Of a DNA stretch of 14,526 bases, positions 1-7,182 are shown piece by piece. A program made the position numbers and the translations under genes. The DNA lies in NCBI GenBank assembly GCA_021203425.1, contig JAJQBF010000015.1, forward strand, positions 1-14,526. The letters run 5' to 3'. The DNA is from Clostridiales bacterium. Its GTDB lineage: Bacteria > Bacillota > Clostridia > Lachnospirales > CAG-274. The first letter of the stretch is position 1. Every line of letters starts with the position of its first letter. The notes beneath the pieces were generated by a model, which was given only the letters and a program-made list of their open reading frames with translations, was not told the origin of the DNA and did not search any database.

Positions 1-350
1 TGTTTTGTTGCCTTAATTGATGTTACAGATTTATTACAAAATTAGATTCACGTGTGAAATAAATTCACAGTACTTGAAAATAATTGTGTAATGGTGTATA
101 TTAGTCATATGGATGTCAACTCCTGGTGATAGATTTTATGATGATTTAAAAATGTACAGTCTGGAAGACGGTAGAAAACAGCTTGCTGTATATCAAAAAA
201 ATCTAACAACTATATAAAAACTTGTTTGAATATGTTAAGCCCAAATTAAGTCGTTAAGAAATACTTGGGAGTTATGTGGTAAGGAAAATAGTATATCAAA
301 TAAGGGTTTTCATAAGGGGACTGCTGAAAGCCGGAATTCAATTATACTTA
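1..350. other. Gene-poor leading stretch
   Basis: No intact gene is visible here. The one readable fragment is a 34-codon frame at 113-217 on the plus strand (start MSTPGDRFYDDLKMYSLEDG, rich in charged residues, ending in TAA). It has no convincing ribosome binding site and I cannot name it, so it may be the remnant of a lost gene. A short dyad, TGTGA with a 7-base spacer and TCACA, lies at 53-69. Everything else is AT-rich sequence with frequent stops in all frames. Confidence 0.4.
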
Positions 351-361
351 CAAAAGGGAAC

Positions 362-447
362 AATTGTCAAAGTCAGGTAGTATTTTTCCAAAAAAAATTC
401 TCCTCCTTTTTTTTTGGAAAAAATCTCCACCTTATCCTTGACAATTT
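362..447. repeat. Long imperfect inverted repeat (hairpin or MITE-like)
   Basis: The core is a perfect 15-bp stem, 383-397 (five T, CC, eight A) pairing with 408-422, around a 10-base pyrimidine-rich loop. Pairing continues imperfectly outward: AATTGTCAA at 362-370 mirrors TTGACAATT near 438-446. A weaker match reaches ACTTA / TAAGT further out on both sides. The result is a hairpin of roughly 85-120 nt in non-coding DNA. It could be a small non-autonomous element, a cruciform, or the remains of a bidirectional terminator. The repeat is directly visible; its identity is not. Confidence 0.55.
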
Positions 448-506
448 ATTGCTCGGCTAAGTGTAACCAATCATTGACACCCTAACAAAAATGAAGAAAT
501 TTAACA

Positions 507-545
507 TTGGACTTTTTGAAAAGTGGACGACTTAAAAAAGTCCAA
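507..545. repeat. 11-bp perfect inverted repeat
   Basis: TTGGACTTTTT at 507-517 is exactly mirrored by AAAAAGTCCAA at 535-545, with a 17-base centre. It lies just upstream of the decayed AraC DNA-binding domain. It may be a relic operator, a terminator or an element end. Nothing in the sequence decides between these. Confidence 0.4.
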
Positions 546-546
546 C

Positions 547-800
547 GCTGAAAACGGATTCTGCATTGATAAACAATATATAAGTTATCTGTTTCTTTTG
601 GAGAGTAGAGTTGGTCTTTGTCCAGCAGACAAAGGGTGTCTAAAGAGACATTTGGGACGAACGGTAGTGGGTATATAGGGGTAGTTCGTATAAGTAAATA
701 AAAGGAACTGCTCAGATTCACATATAATACCGTTGAAGAAATTAGCTATGAAACCGGGTATGGTGGCATATGCAAAAAGTCTGAAAATCGGCGAACATAC
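547..800 (+). pseudogene. Remnant of an AraC-family HTH domain
   Basis: Two frames together spell a degraded AraC-type DNA-binding domain. From 547 one frame reads CIDKQY, then LLESRVGLCPAD (565-628), which resembles the first helix-turn-helix. After a frameshift near 630-640 another frame reads KETFGTNGSGYIGVVRISK, a TAA stop, KELLRFTYNTVEEISYETGY, and a degenerate tail. This second half aligns by eye with the intact regulator at 962-1888, whose matching parts are SGSYIQLVRIGKAKEMLRFT and ESVGNECGY. The sensor half is not recognisable upstream. At least one frameshift and one in-frame stop make it non-functional. It is either an old duplicate of the neighbour or a separate lost regulator. 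Confidence 0.6.
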
Positions 801-841
801 TTGAAAATTAATGAAAACCGCAGATTGTTAATAAGATATTC

Positions 842-857
842 TCAAACCATGGTTTGA
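842..857. promoter_or_regulatory. 16-bp perfect palindrome upstream of araC-type gene
   Basis: TCAAACCATGGTTTGA is a perfect 16-bp palindrome about 105 bp before the regulator start. It overlaps a weak promoter candidate (TTGATT at 854-859, 18-base spacer, TAAACT at 878-883). This position would suit an operator, perhaps for autoregulation. The palindrome is seen directly; the binding role is inferred. Confidence 0.4.
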
Positions 858-961
858 TTTGAAGGACTGTTTTGTGATAAACTTACTATATGCTTGTTTT
901 TAGCGCATTATCAAAATAATGGCATTGTGTGCAGTATAAAAAGCAGGAAGGAGAAACAGAG

Positions 962-1888
962 ATGGAGAATAAGAATTCTGCAACAGTCAGTAATCTCTTT
1001 ACTAATGAGAGTGTATCCTCATCACGGGTTATCTACACGCCGTCTTCTTTTGCACGTACATCACTTCTGTATTTGCAGGAAGTTGGTTCTCTTCGGGCGG
1101 TTCGACCACATATCAGTGGCAGAACAAGTCTCCAATCGTATATGTTCTTTATTGTGATTGACGGCAGCGGTTGGCTTGAGTATTGTGGAGAACGGCATGA
1201 ACTTGGAAAAGGTGACAGTGTATTTCTTGATTGTAGGAAAGGATACAGCCAGAGTTCTTCCGATGACCTGTGGGCATTGAAGTGGGCGCATTTTAATTCT
1301 TTCTCGATGCCATCTATTTACAATAAATATTGTGAATGGGGTGGTAAGTGCGTGTTTAGACTGACCGATATAAGTCCATTCACATCCATCCTGAATGACA
1401 TTTATTCTTCTGCGGCTACAGAAGATTTTATCCGAGATATGCATATCAATAAACTTTTAGTTCAGCTTATTACATTGCTTATGGAACAAACTGTGTATGA
1501 CGAGAACAGGATATATAGAGATGGCAAGGAACGTGAAGTAAGTATATCACCGGGTAAGCTAGATGTGAGTGAAATCAAGTCCTATATAGACACGCATTAT
1601 AAGGAAAAGCTTTCTTTAGAGCAATTGGCTGGGAAGTGTTTCTTGAATAAGAATTATCTCGCACGGTTATTCAAATCGGCATATGGGTTTTCTAGTGGAT
1701 CTTACATCCAACTTGTGAGAATTGGTAAAGCAAAAGAAATGCTTAGATTTACTGAGATGAGCATTGAATCGGTTGGAAACGAATGCGGATATGATGATCG
1801 GAATTATTTCAGCAGGGCATTTAAAAAGGTGGAAGGCTGCTCGCCTTCGGAATTCAGAAAAAATTGGATGTGCAACAGCAAGGTGTAA
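962..1888 (+). CDS. AraC-family transcriptional regulator
   Basis: A complete 308-residue regulator of the AraC/XylS family. Residues about 45-110 look like the AraC-type cupin sensor domain (GSGWLEY, then GKGDSVFLD). Residues about 203-300 are the double helix-turn-helix: the first around LSLEQLAGKCFLNKNYLARLF, the second around SIESVGNECGYDDRNYFSRA, followed by the typical end SPSEFRKNW. I chose ATG 962 because AAGGAG at 948-953 sits 8 bases upstream. A GTG at 929 in the same frame would add 11 residues but would place that site inside the gene. Such regulators usually respond to sugars. It lies about 860 bp upstream of the GDP-fucose operon on the same strand with a pseudogene between, so control of that operon is possible but unproven. 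The ligand cannot be read from the sequence. Confidence 0.9.
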   Translation: MENKNSATVSNLFTNESVSSSRVIYTPSSFARTSLLYLQEVGSLRAVRPHISGRTSLQSYMFFIVIDGSGWLEYCGERHELGKGDSVFLDCRKGYSQSSSDDLWALKWAHFNSFSMPSIYNKYCEWGGKCVFRLTDISPFTSILNDIYSSAATEDFIRDMHINKLLVQLITLLMEQTVYDENRIYRDGKEREVSISPGKLDVSEIKSYIDTHYKEKLSLEQLAGKCFLNKNYLARLFKSAYGFSSGSYIQLVRIGKAKEMLRFTEMSIESVGNECGYDDRNYFSRAFKKVEGCSPSEFRKNWMCNSKV

Positions 1889-1940
1889 TTCCTAGGTTCT
1901 TTGGTTTTTATATAGATTGAAATGAAAATGAGGTGCTATT

Positions 1941-2578
1941 ATGGGTAGGAATAAGAAAAAACCATCTTACGATCCACAACACATACTGTCAGATGTGATG
2001 AATGCAGCTGTGGAAATATATGCTGAGACCAAGTCGCTCTAAAAGTGATATGAATCCAATAAAAATACACAAGTTGCTCATTGAAGCAAACACCTACTAG
2101 TCAAATATAGCTGACGATGTACAGAGTCTTGTAGATAAAAAGAAGTCTGTGTCGGAAATTATGGAAATAATTGGCATATCAAAATCATCCGTCAACAGCT
2201 ATCTGCCTTATACAAAACCGCCATACAAGGCGGAAGAATTGTCGGTCAATGTGGATGAATTCAGATATACAGAAAGAGAAGGCAACAGTTGAGAAACTAA
2301 AGAATAGTGAGGATATGGCTACTTTGTGGGAAACAATCATTTTGATCGAATGTTACCCATTCCGAACAAACAAGGGATTGAAGTTTACATATACAGTTCA
2401 TGGCAGCGAGATGAAGATAAGTCGGAAGGAAAAGCCTGTGACGAGAAGCAGCGTAGAGATAGCATATAAAAGAGCACTGGAAGTTGGGGTAAGCGGTCCA
2501 AAGAAACTCAGTGTGTTTGGGGCGAGTTCTTTATATCTCGTGTTTGTGCGTCTTGGGGTTATTTCAAGTGAGCGTTAA
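1941..2578 (+). pseudogene. Broken HTH regulator gene of a Clostridia family
   Basis: The start is convincing: ATG 1941 with GAGGTG at 1930-1935, reading MGRNKKKPSYDPQHILSDVM. That frame stops at TAA 2040. A second frame continues with NPIKIHKLLIEAN, a TAG at 2098, and a helix-turn-helix-like segment (SVSEIMEIIGISKSSVNSYL). A third frame, entered near 2262-2280, carries the C-terminal part: ATVEKLKN, the stretch around FTYTVHGSEMKISRKEK, and GPKKLSVFGASSLYL, ending in TAA 2576-2578. Read together this is one protein of roughly 210 residues. From memory it resembles a small DNA-binding family common in Clostridia accessory regions, for which I have no firm name. Two stops, a probable small deletion and two frame changes leave it non-functional. 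Confidence 0.7.
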
Positions 2579-2613
2579 CACAATTTGAAAAGTCAATTTT
2601 GTGCTAATATAAG
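2579..2613 (+). promoter_or_regulatory. Promoter of the GDP-fucose operon, with overlapping dyad
   Basis: TTGAAA at 2585-2590 and TATAAG at 2608-2613 are separated by exactly 17 bases, a good sigma-70/SigA-type promoter about 135 bp before gmd. A dyad (CACAATTTGA at 2579-2588 against TCAATTTTGTG at 2593-2603, one base unpaired) covers the -35 box and spacer, where a repressor could act. The promoter call is fairly safe from spacing; the operator is inferred. Confidence 0.5.
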
Positions 2614-2656
2614 TATATGAACTCCATTCAAAGTTCTCTTTTTATGTATTAAAATA

Positions 2657-2721
2657 ATTGCAGAAAAGAGAATGGGTATTCTGTTGTTTATTAGCAAAAC
2701 CCTTTCTCATATTTGTGCAAT
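2657..2721 (+). promoter_or_regulatory. Imperfect hairpin in the gmd 5' leader
   Basis: ATTGCA at 2657-2662 pairs with TGCAAT at 2716-2721, and inner parts such as GGGT (2674-2677) with ACCC (2699-2702) also pair around a loop of about 21 bases. It lies in the transcribed leader 28 bases before the gmd start. No T-run directly follows, so it is not a plain terminator. It may stabilise the mRNA or modulate translation. I do not recognise a known riboswitch. Confidence 0.35.
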
Positions 2722-2749
2722 TCTGGATTAAATATTTTTGGAGGTTCTT

Positions 2750-3793
2750 ATGAAAACAGCATTAATTACAGGAATCACCGGTCAGGATGGTTCCTATCTG
2801 GCAGAGTTTCTGTTGGAAAAAGGCTATGAGGTACACGGTATCACTCGTCGTGTTTCTATCTCGAATACAGGACGTATTGACCATCTGATGGGTAAAATCA
2901 CTTTGCATGACGGTGATTTGTCTGATTCATCGTCACTTATTCGTATTATCTCAATTGTGCAGCCAGATGAAATTTATAACTTGGCAGCGCAAAGCCATGT
3001 GCAGGTTTCTCTTGATGTGCCGGAATATTCAGGAGATGTGGACGCTCTTGGCGTTCTTAGAATTCTGGAAGCGGTACGAATCCTTAAGCTCACGAAGAAG
3101 ACAAAGGTATATCAGACTTCTACTTCTGAACTGTATGGTAAGGTGGAGGAAGTTCCTCAAAAGGAAACTACACCCTTTCATCCTTATAGTCCTTATGCGG
3201 TTGCGAAACAGTATGGATTTTGGATTACGAAAGAGTACCGTGAAGCTTACGATATGTTCGCAGTGAATGGTATTCTATTCAATCATGAGTCTGAGCGTCG
3301 TGGTGAAAACTTCGTTACCAGAAAAATCACTCTGGCAGCCGGTCGGATTGCAGAAGGCTTGCAGGATCATTTGGAGCTTGGCAATATGGACTCCCTGCGT
3401 GACCGGGGCTATGCGAAGGATTACGTTGAGTGTATGTGGCTTATCATGCAGCAGGACAAGCCGGAGGACTTCGTTATCGCCACAGGTGTGCAGCATACGG
3501 TTCGTGATTTTACGGAGAAAGCTTTTAAAGCCAATAGCATCACCGTTCACTGGAAAGGCACTGGACTTGATGAGAAAGGCTATGATGCCGAGACAGGTAA
3601 GATGTTGGTTTGCGTAAATCCTCAGTGGTTCCGCCCAACAGATGTAGACAATCTCTGGGGAGACCCGACAAAGGCAAAGACGGTTCTTGGCTGGAATCCT
3701 CAAAAGACAAGTTACGAGGAGTTGGTTGAGATTATGGCTAAGCATGATCGCCAACTTGCAAAGCAGGAGAAAGCGATGATGGAGACTCTGTGA
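2750..3793 (+). CDS. gmd: GDP-mannose 4,6-dehydratase
   Basis: A complete 347-residue cytoplasmic enzyme of the extended short-chain dehydrogenase family. It converts GDP-D-mannose to GDP-4-dehydro-6-deoxy-D-mannose, the first committed step to GDP-L-fucose. The N-terminal dinucleotide fold is plain (TGITGQDGSYLAEFL, residues 7-21). The catalytic set T125, E127, Y149 and K153 (in STSELYG and YAVAK) has the same spacing as T132, E134, Y156 and K160 of the E. coli enzyme. The segment around NHESERRGENFVTRKI is also characteristic of Gmd. ATG 2750 is chosen because GGAGG at 2740-2744 precedes it by 5 bases; an upstream TTG at 2738 would overlap that site. It is the first gene of the operon and its stop overlaps the next start by 4 bases. 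Fcl downstream uses its product. Confidence 0.97.
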   Translation: MKTALITGITGQDGSYLAEFLLEKGYEVHGITRRVSISNTGRIDHLMGKITLHDGDLSDSSSLIRIISIVQPDEIYNLAAQSHVQVSLDVPEYSGDVDALGVLRILEAVRILKLTKKTKVYQTSTSELYGKVEEVPQKETTPFHPYSPYAVAKQYGFWITKEYREAYDMFAVNGILFNHESERRGENFVTRKITLAAGRIAEGLQDHLELGNMDSLRDRGYAKDYVECMWLIMQQDKPEDFVIATGVQHTVRDFTEKAFKANSITVHWKGTGLDEKGYDAETGKMLVCVNPQWFRPTDVDNLWGDPTKAKTVLGWNPQKTSYEELVEIMAKHDRQLAKQEKAMMETL

Positions 3794-4835
3794 TTAGATG
3801 TAAACCGCTTCACATCTGTTTTTATATATCAGACCACGGATTCGGTCATGCCATGCGTTGTGTTCCTATAATGGAGGAACTTCTGACACAAGGGACAAGG
3901 ATAACAGTGGTATGTGGAGTAAGGCAGATTCCTGTTATCCGTGCTGATTTAGGAGATAAAAATATTTTCTACTGCATAGAAAAGATGGATGTGAGGTTTA
4001 TGCTGCATTCAGGAAATCTCATGGTTGACAGTGAACGTCTCTATGAAGAAACAAGCGTGTATCTGTCACAAAGGGAACAGATGGCAACAAAAGAAACAAA
4101 GTGGCTCGTTGATAATGAAGTAGATATTGCAGTCTGTGATATGCCACTTTGGAGTATTGAAGCGTGTCAGCTAGCAGGCATTCCGATGCAATATCTCGGC
4201 AACTTCATATGGGCAGAACTGTACCATGAGTATCTTCCGGACGAAATATGAGGGACATATGGAGAAGAATATAAGCGTATCAAGCACGCCCGGCTTTATC
4301 CCCTATACAATACAGAGATGTTGGAATTCCTGCAGAATGCAGAAATAAAAGAAACATCCTTGTTGCTCGGAAGTATAATCAGGATAAAGCCATTGCAATC
4401 AAGGAAAAGCACAGCTGTCCGATTATCTTCGTTGCGCTTGGTATGTCGGCAGAGTTTACAGAACCCGCAGATGTTTCAAAATTGCCCTATTGGTTTATAA
4501 CCAATCAGGGAGTGACATTGATTGGCAGTGATGTGGAACATATTCCGGCTGGAACGCCAAATACACAGGATTTTATCCTAGCAAGAGATTATGTCATCAC
4601 GAAAGCCGGATAGGGAACGATAGTTGAGTGTTTACTGGCGGGAAAGCCGATGGCTCTGTTTGAAAGGGACACAGTTTTGGAGGATCGTACCACCATCTGT
4701 GTGATGGAACAGCAGAAGTTAGCGATTAGAATATCACAGGCTGATTTAGAAAATATTGTTGATGGAATGAATACAGAATTATCAACCGAGGATCTTGGGC
4801 TGTACTATGATGCGGTTAAAGAAATTGCAGGTTAG
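3790..4835 (+). pseudogene. Inactivated glycosyltransferase-like gene
   Basis: Starts at GTG 3790, overlapping the gmd stop, as a translationally coupled gene would. The first frame reads an N-terminal motif, SDHGFGHAMRCVPIMEEL, of the kind found in MurG-like (GT-B fold) glycosyltransferases and the N-terminal part of arabinokinases. It stops at TGA 4249-4251 after 153 residues. The same frame then continues (GEEYKRIKHARLYPLYN) until a single-base frameshift near 4349-4380. The next frame carries VARKYNQDKAIAIKEKHSCP, the typical C-terminal region (YVITKAG, TAG 4611-4613, then GTIVECLLAGKPMALFER), and ends at 4835. Both stops plausibly replace tryptophan codons; the second falls where relatives have GWGT. 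The full product would be about 348 residues. It was probably the sugar transferase, or a related nucleotide-sugar-using enzyme, of this operon. The substrate cannot be told. Confidence 0.8.
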
Positions 4836-4847
4836 ATTCTCAGTCTC

Positions 4848-4881
4848 GAAAAGGAGATAGTATAGAAAAGGAGATGGTATA
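4848..4881 (+). repeat. 17-bp tandem duplication carrying the fcl ribosome binding site
   Basis: Two adjacent 17-base copies, 4848-4864 and 4865-4881, differ at one base (GAAAAGGAGATAGTATA versus GAAAAGGAGATGGTATA). Each contains AAGGAG. The second copy's site is 11 bases from ATG 4885 and can serve fcl; the first is too far away for normal use. The gap between the dead transferase and fcl is 49 bases. Confidence 0.75.
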
Positions 4882-4884
4882 ACC

Positions 4885-5829
4885 ATGATGGAAAAAGATG
4901 CAAAAATCTATGTTGCTGGTAATCGGGGAATGGTTGGTTCCGCTATTGTTCGTGAACTGAATCGCCAGGGTTATAATAACATTATCACTCGTACTCACAA
5001 GGAGCTTGACCTGACTCGTCAGGATGCAGTGGAAACGTTCTTTGCAGAGGAAAAGCCGGAGTATGTATTCCTTGCAGCTGCAAAGGTGGGCGGCATTGTG
5101 GCGAATGAGAGTGCTCTTGCAGACTTCATGTATGACAATATGATTCTTGAGATGAATGTTGTCCATTCCGCATGGAAGAATGGATGTAAGAAACTGGAGT
5201 TTCTTGGATCCTCCTGCATTTATCCTCGCATGGCACCTCAGCCGATGCCAGAGAGCTGTCTGCTGACTGGTGAATTGGAGAAGACAAACGAGGCTTATGC
5301 GCTGGCGAAAATCAGCGGTTTGAAGTACTGTGAGTTCTTAAACCGTCAGTATGGCACGGACTATATTTCTGTGATGCCGACAAATCTTTATGGTCCAAAT
5401 GATAACTACCATCCTACTCACAGCCATGTACTGCCGGCACTGATTCGGCGTTTTCATGAGGCGAAAGTCGAAGGCAAGAAATATGTGACTTGCTGGGGTG
5501 ATGGCAGCCCATTGCGTGAGTTCCTGTATGTGGATGACCTTGCCAACCTATGCGTATTCTTAATGAACAATTATAGTGGCAACGAAACGGTAAATGCCGG
5601 TACAGGCAAAGAGTTAACTATCAGGGAATTAACCGAGCTGGTTGCAAAAGTCATCGGCTATGAAGGTGAGATTCGCTGGGATCCGTCCAAACCGAACGGA
5701 ACGCCGAGAAAATTGCTTGACGTGAGCAAAGCAACCGCACTGGGCTGGACATACAAAACTGAACTTGAAGACGGCATCCGACTTTCCTATGAGGATTTCC
5801 TGAATAATCCCATGAGAGCAGAGAGGTAA
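4885..5829 (+). CDS. fcl: GDP-L-fucose synthase
   Basis: A complete 314-residue NADPH-dependent epimerase/reductase of the extended short-chain dehydrogenase family. It turns GDP-4-keto-6-deoxymannose, the Gmd product, into GDP-L-fucose in the cytoplasm. The cofactor loop is GNRGMVGSA (residues 12-20). S109, C111, Y138, K142 and H181 all fall two residues after the E. coli catalytic residues S107, C109, Y136, K140 and H179. The motifs LGSSCIYP, NEAYALAKISGL, TNLYGPNDNYHPTHSHVLPA and REFLYVDDLA are diagnostic. Two ATG codons open the gene (4885 and 4888); the first is taken, 11 bases after AAGGAG, and they differ by one residue. The gene shows no damage despite lying directly behind a pseudogene, so the step is probably still under selection. 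Confidence 0.97.
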   Translation: MMEKDAKIYVAGNRGMVGSAIVRELNRQGYNNIITRTHKELDLTRQDAVETFFAEEKPEYVFLAAAKVGGIVANESALADFMYDNMILEMNVVHSAWKNGCKKLEFLGSSCIYPRMAPQPMPESCLLTGELEKTNEAYALAKISGLKYCEFLNRQYGTDYISVMPTNLYGPNDNYHPTHSHVLPALIRRFHEAKVEGKKYVTCWGDGSPLREFLYVDDLANLCVFLMNNYSGNETVNAGTGKELTIRELTELVAKVIGYEGEIRWDPSKPNGTPRKLLDVSKATALGWTYKTELEDGIRLSYEDFLNNPMRAER

Positions 5830-5862
5830 GATGTCGGATTCGACATATGAGGTGTAAACAAT

Positions 5863-7182
5863 ATGAATATCGTTTTACTTTCGGGGGGGGGCTCCGGAAA
5901 ACGGCTCTGGCCGCTGTCCAATGATATCCGCTCAAAGCAATTTATAAAGATTTTTAAGACAGAGAACGGCGACTATGAGTCCATGGTTCAGCGAGTCTAT
6001 CGTCAAATAAAAACAGTGGATGCAGGTGCAACCGTAACTATCGCCACTTCAAAGACACAGGTATCTGCAATCCATAACCAATTGGGTGAGGATGTGGGTG
6101 TTTCTGTTGAGCCTTGCAGGAGGGACACTTTCTCGGCAATAGTTCTGGCAACAGCATATCTTCATGATGTGCAGGGGGTTGGATTGGAGGAGTCTGTAGT
6201 AGTTTGCCCAGTAGACCCTTATGTGAATTATGACTATTTTGAATCGTTGAAAGCACTGGGAGAACAGGCTGCGGAGGGAGAGGCTAACCTTGTTCTTATG
6301 GGCATAGAACCCACATATCCTAGTGAGAAATATGGATATATTTTCCCGGCAACAAAAGAGCAGACCAGTATGGTGGATACTTTTAAGGAAAAACCGGATG
6401 AGGAGACTGCTAAGTCCTACATAGCTCAAGGCGCACTTTGGAACGGCGGTGTATTTGCCTACAAGCTGAAGTATGTAATGGACAAGGCACATGAGTTGAT
6501 TGATTTTATAGATTATGCTGATCTGTTTGACAAGTACGAAACACTGACAAAAATCAGTTTCGACTATGCTGTAGTTGAAAAAGAACCAAAGATTCAGGTC
6601 ATGCGGTTTGCAGGTGAGCGGAAAGATCTCGGCACATGGAATACCCTTACGGAGGCAATGGATGAGCCGACCATTGGGGAATCCGTGCTTAACGAAACCT
6701 GTGCCAACGTAAACGTAATCAATGAGCTTAACGTTCCTATTGTCTGCATGGGACTGAAGAATGTGATTGTTTCTGCCAGCCCGGAGGGGATACTGGTTTC
6801 TGATCGAGAACAGTCCAGTTATATCAAGCCTATTGTTGATAAAATTGAGCAACAGATTATGTTTGCAGAGAAATCCTGGGGCAGTTTCCGAGTAATAGAT
6901 GTGGACGAGAGCAGCTTAACAATCAAAGTGACGCTGAATCCCGGACACAGTATGAATTACCATAGCCATCAGAGACGTGATGAAATATGGAATGTAATAT
7001 CCGGTGAAGGTACGGTTATTGTGGATGGAATGGAGCAGCCGGTAAAGACCGGAGATGTTGTTACCATGCGGGCAGGGTGCCGTCACACAATATCCGCTAT
7101 GACTGAATTGAAATTGATAGAGGTTCAGTTAGGAGAAGAGATTAGTGTACACGACAAACAAAAATTCGAGCTTGAAACCTGA
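5863..7182 (+). CDS. manC: Mannose-1-phosphate guanylyltransferase with C-terminal cupin
   Basis: A complete 439-residue protein forming GDP-mannose from mannose-1-phosphate and GTP. The N-terminal nucleotidyltransferase domain has the signature loop SGGGSGKRLWPLSN (residues 7-20), PVDPYV near 116-121, EKP at 176-178 and WNGGVF at 193-198. A C-terminal cupin follows (about 355-425) with H367, H369, E374 and H408 as likely metal ligands. That architecture matches ManC/AlgA-type enzymes, but the cupin appears short, and a separate ManA follows, so isomerase activity here is doubtful. GAGGTG at 5849-5854 precedes ATG 5863 by 8 bases. Odd: the signature loop is coded by nine G in a row (5883-5891) and appears to hold one glycine more than the usual GGSG consensus. 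The gene overlaps the next one by 38 bases if manA starts at 7145. Confidence 0.93.
   Translation: MNIVLLSGGGSGKRLWPLSNDIRSKQFIKIFKTENGDYESMVQRVYRQIKTVDAGATVTIATSKTQVSAIHNQLGEDVGVSVEPCRRDTFSAIVLATAYLHDVQGVGLEESVVVCPVDPYVNYDYFESLKALGEQAAEGEANLVLMGIEPTYPSEKYGYIFPATKEQTSMVDTFKEKPDEETAKSYIAQGALWNGGVFAYKLKYVMDKAHELIDFIDYADLFDKYETLTKISFDYAVVEKEPKIQVMRFAGERKDLGTWNTLTEAMDEPTIGESVLNETCANVNVINELNVPIVCMGLKNVIVSASPEGILVSDREQSSYIKPIVDKIEQQIMFAEKSWGSFRVIDVDESSLTIKVTLNPGHSMNYHSHQRRDEIWNVISGEGTVIVDGMEQPVKTGDVVTMRAGCRHTISAMTELKLIEVQLGEEISVHDKQKFELET
5883..5891 (+). repeat. G9 homopolymer in the manC nucleotide-binding loop
   Basis: Nine consecutive G encode S-G-G-G at residues 7-10 of ManC. Gain or loss of one G would truncate the enzyme about ten codons in; a change of three keeps the frame. 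Poly-G tracts of this length are well-known slippage sites in other bacteria. No other G run this long stands out in the window. Confidence 0.6.

Noticed and set aside
53..69. A CRP-like site, TGTGA spacer TCACA
   Set aside because: The spacer is 7 rather than 6 bases, no gene follows nearby, and CRP-type control is not expected in this position.
4249..4613. Stop codon recoding in the glycosyltransferase gene
   Set aside because: Both TGA and TAG occur, plus a frameshift, and no other intact gene in the window has internal stops; decay is simpler.
6049..6852. A 267-codon reading frame on the minus strand
   Set aside because: It is the antisense shadow of manC, which has clear family motifs on the plus strand; the shadow shows no domain.
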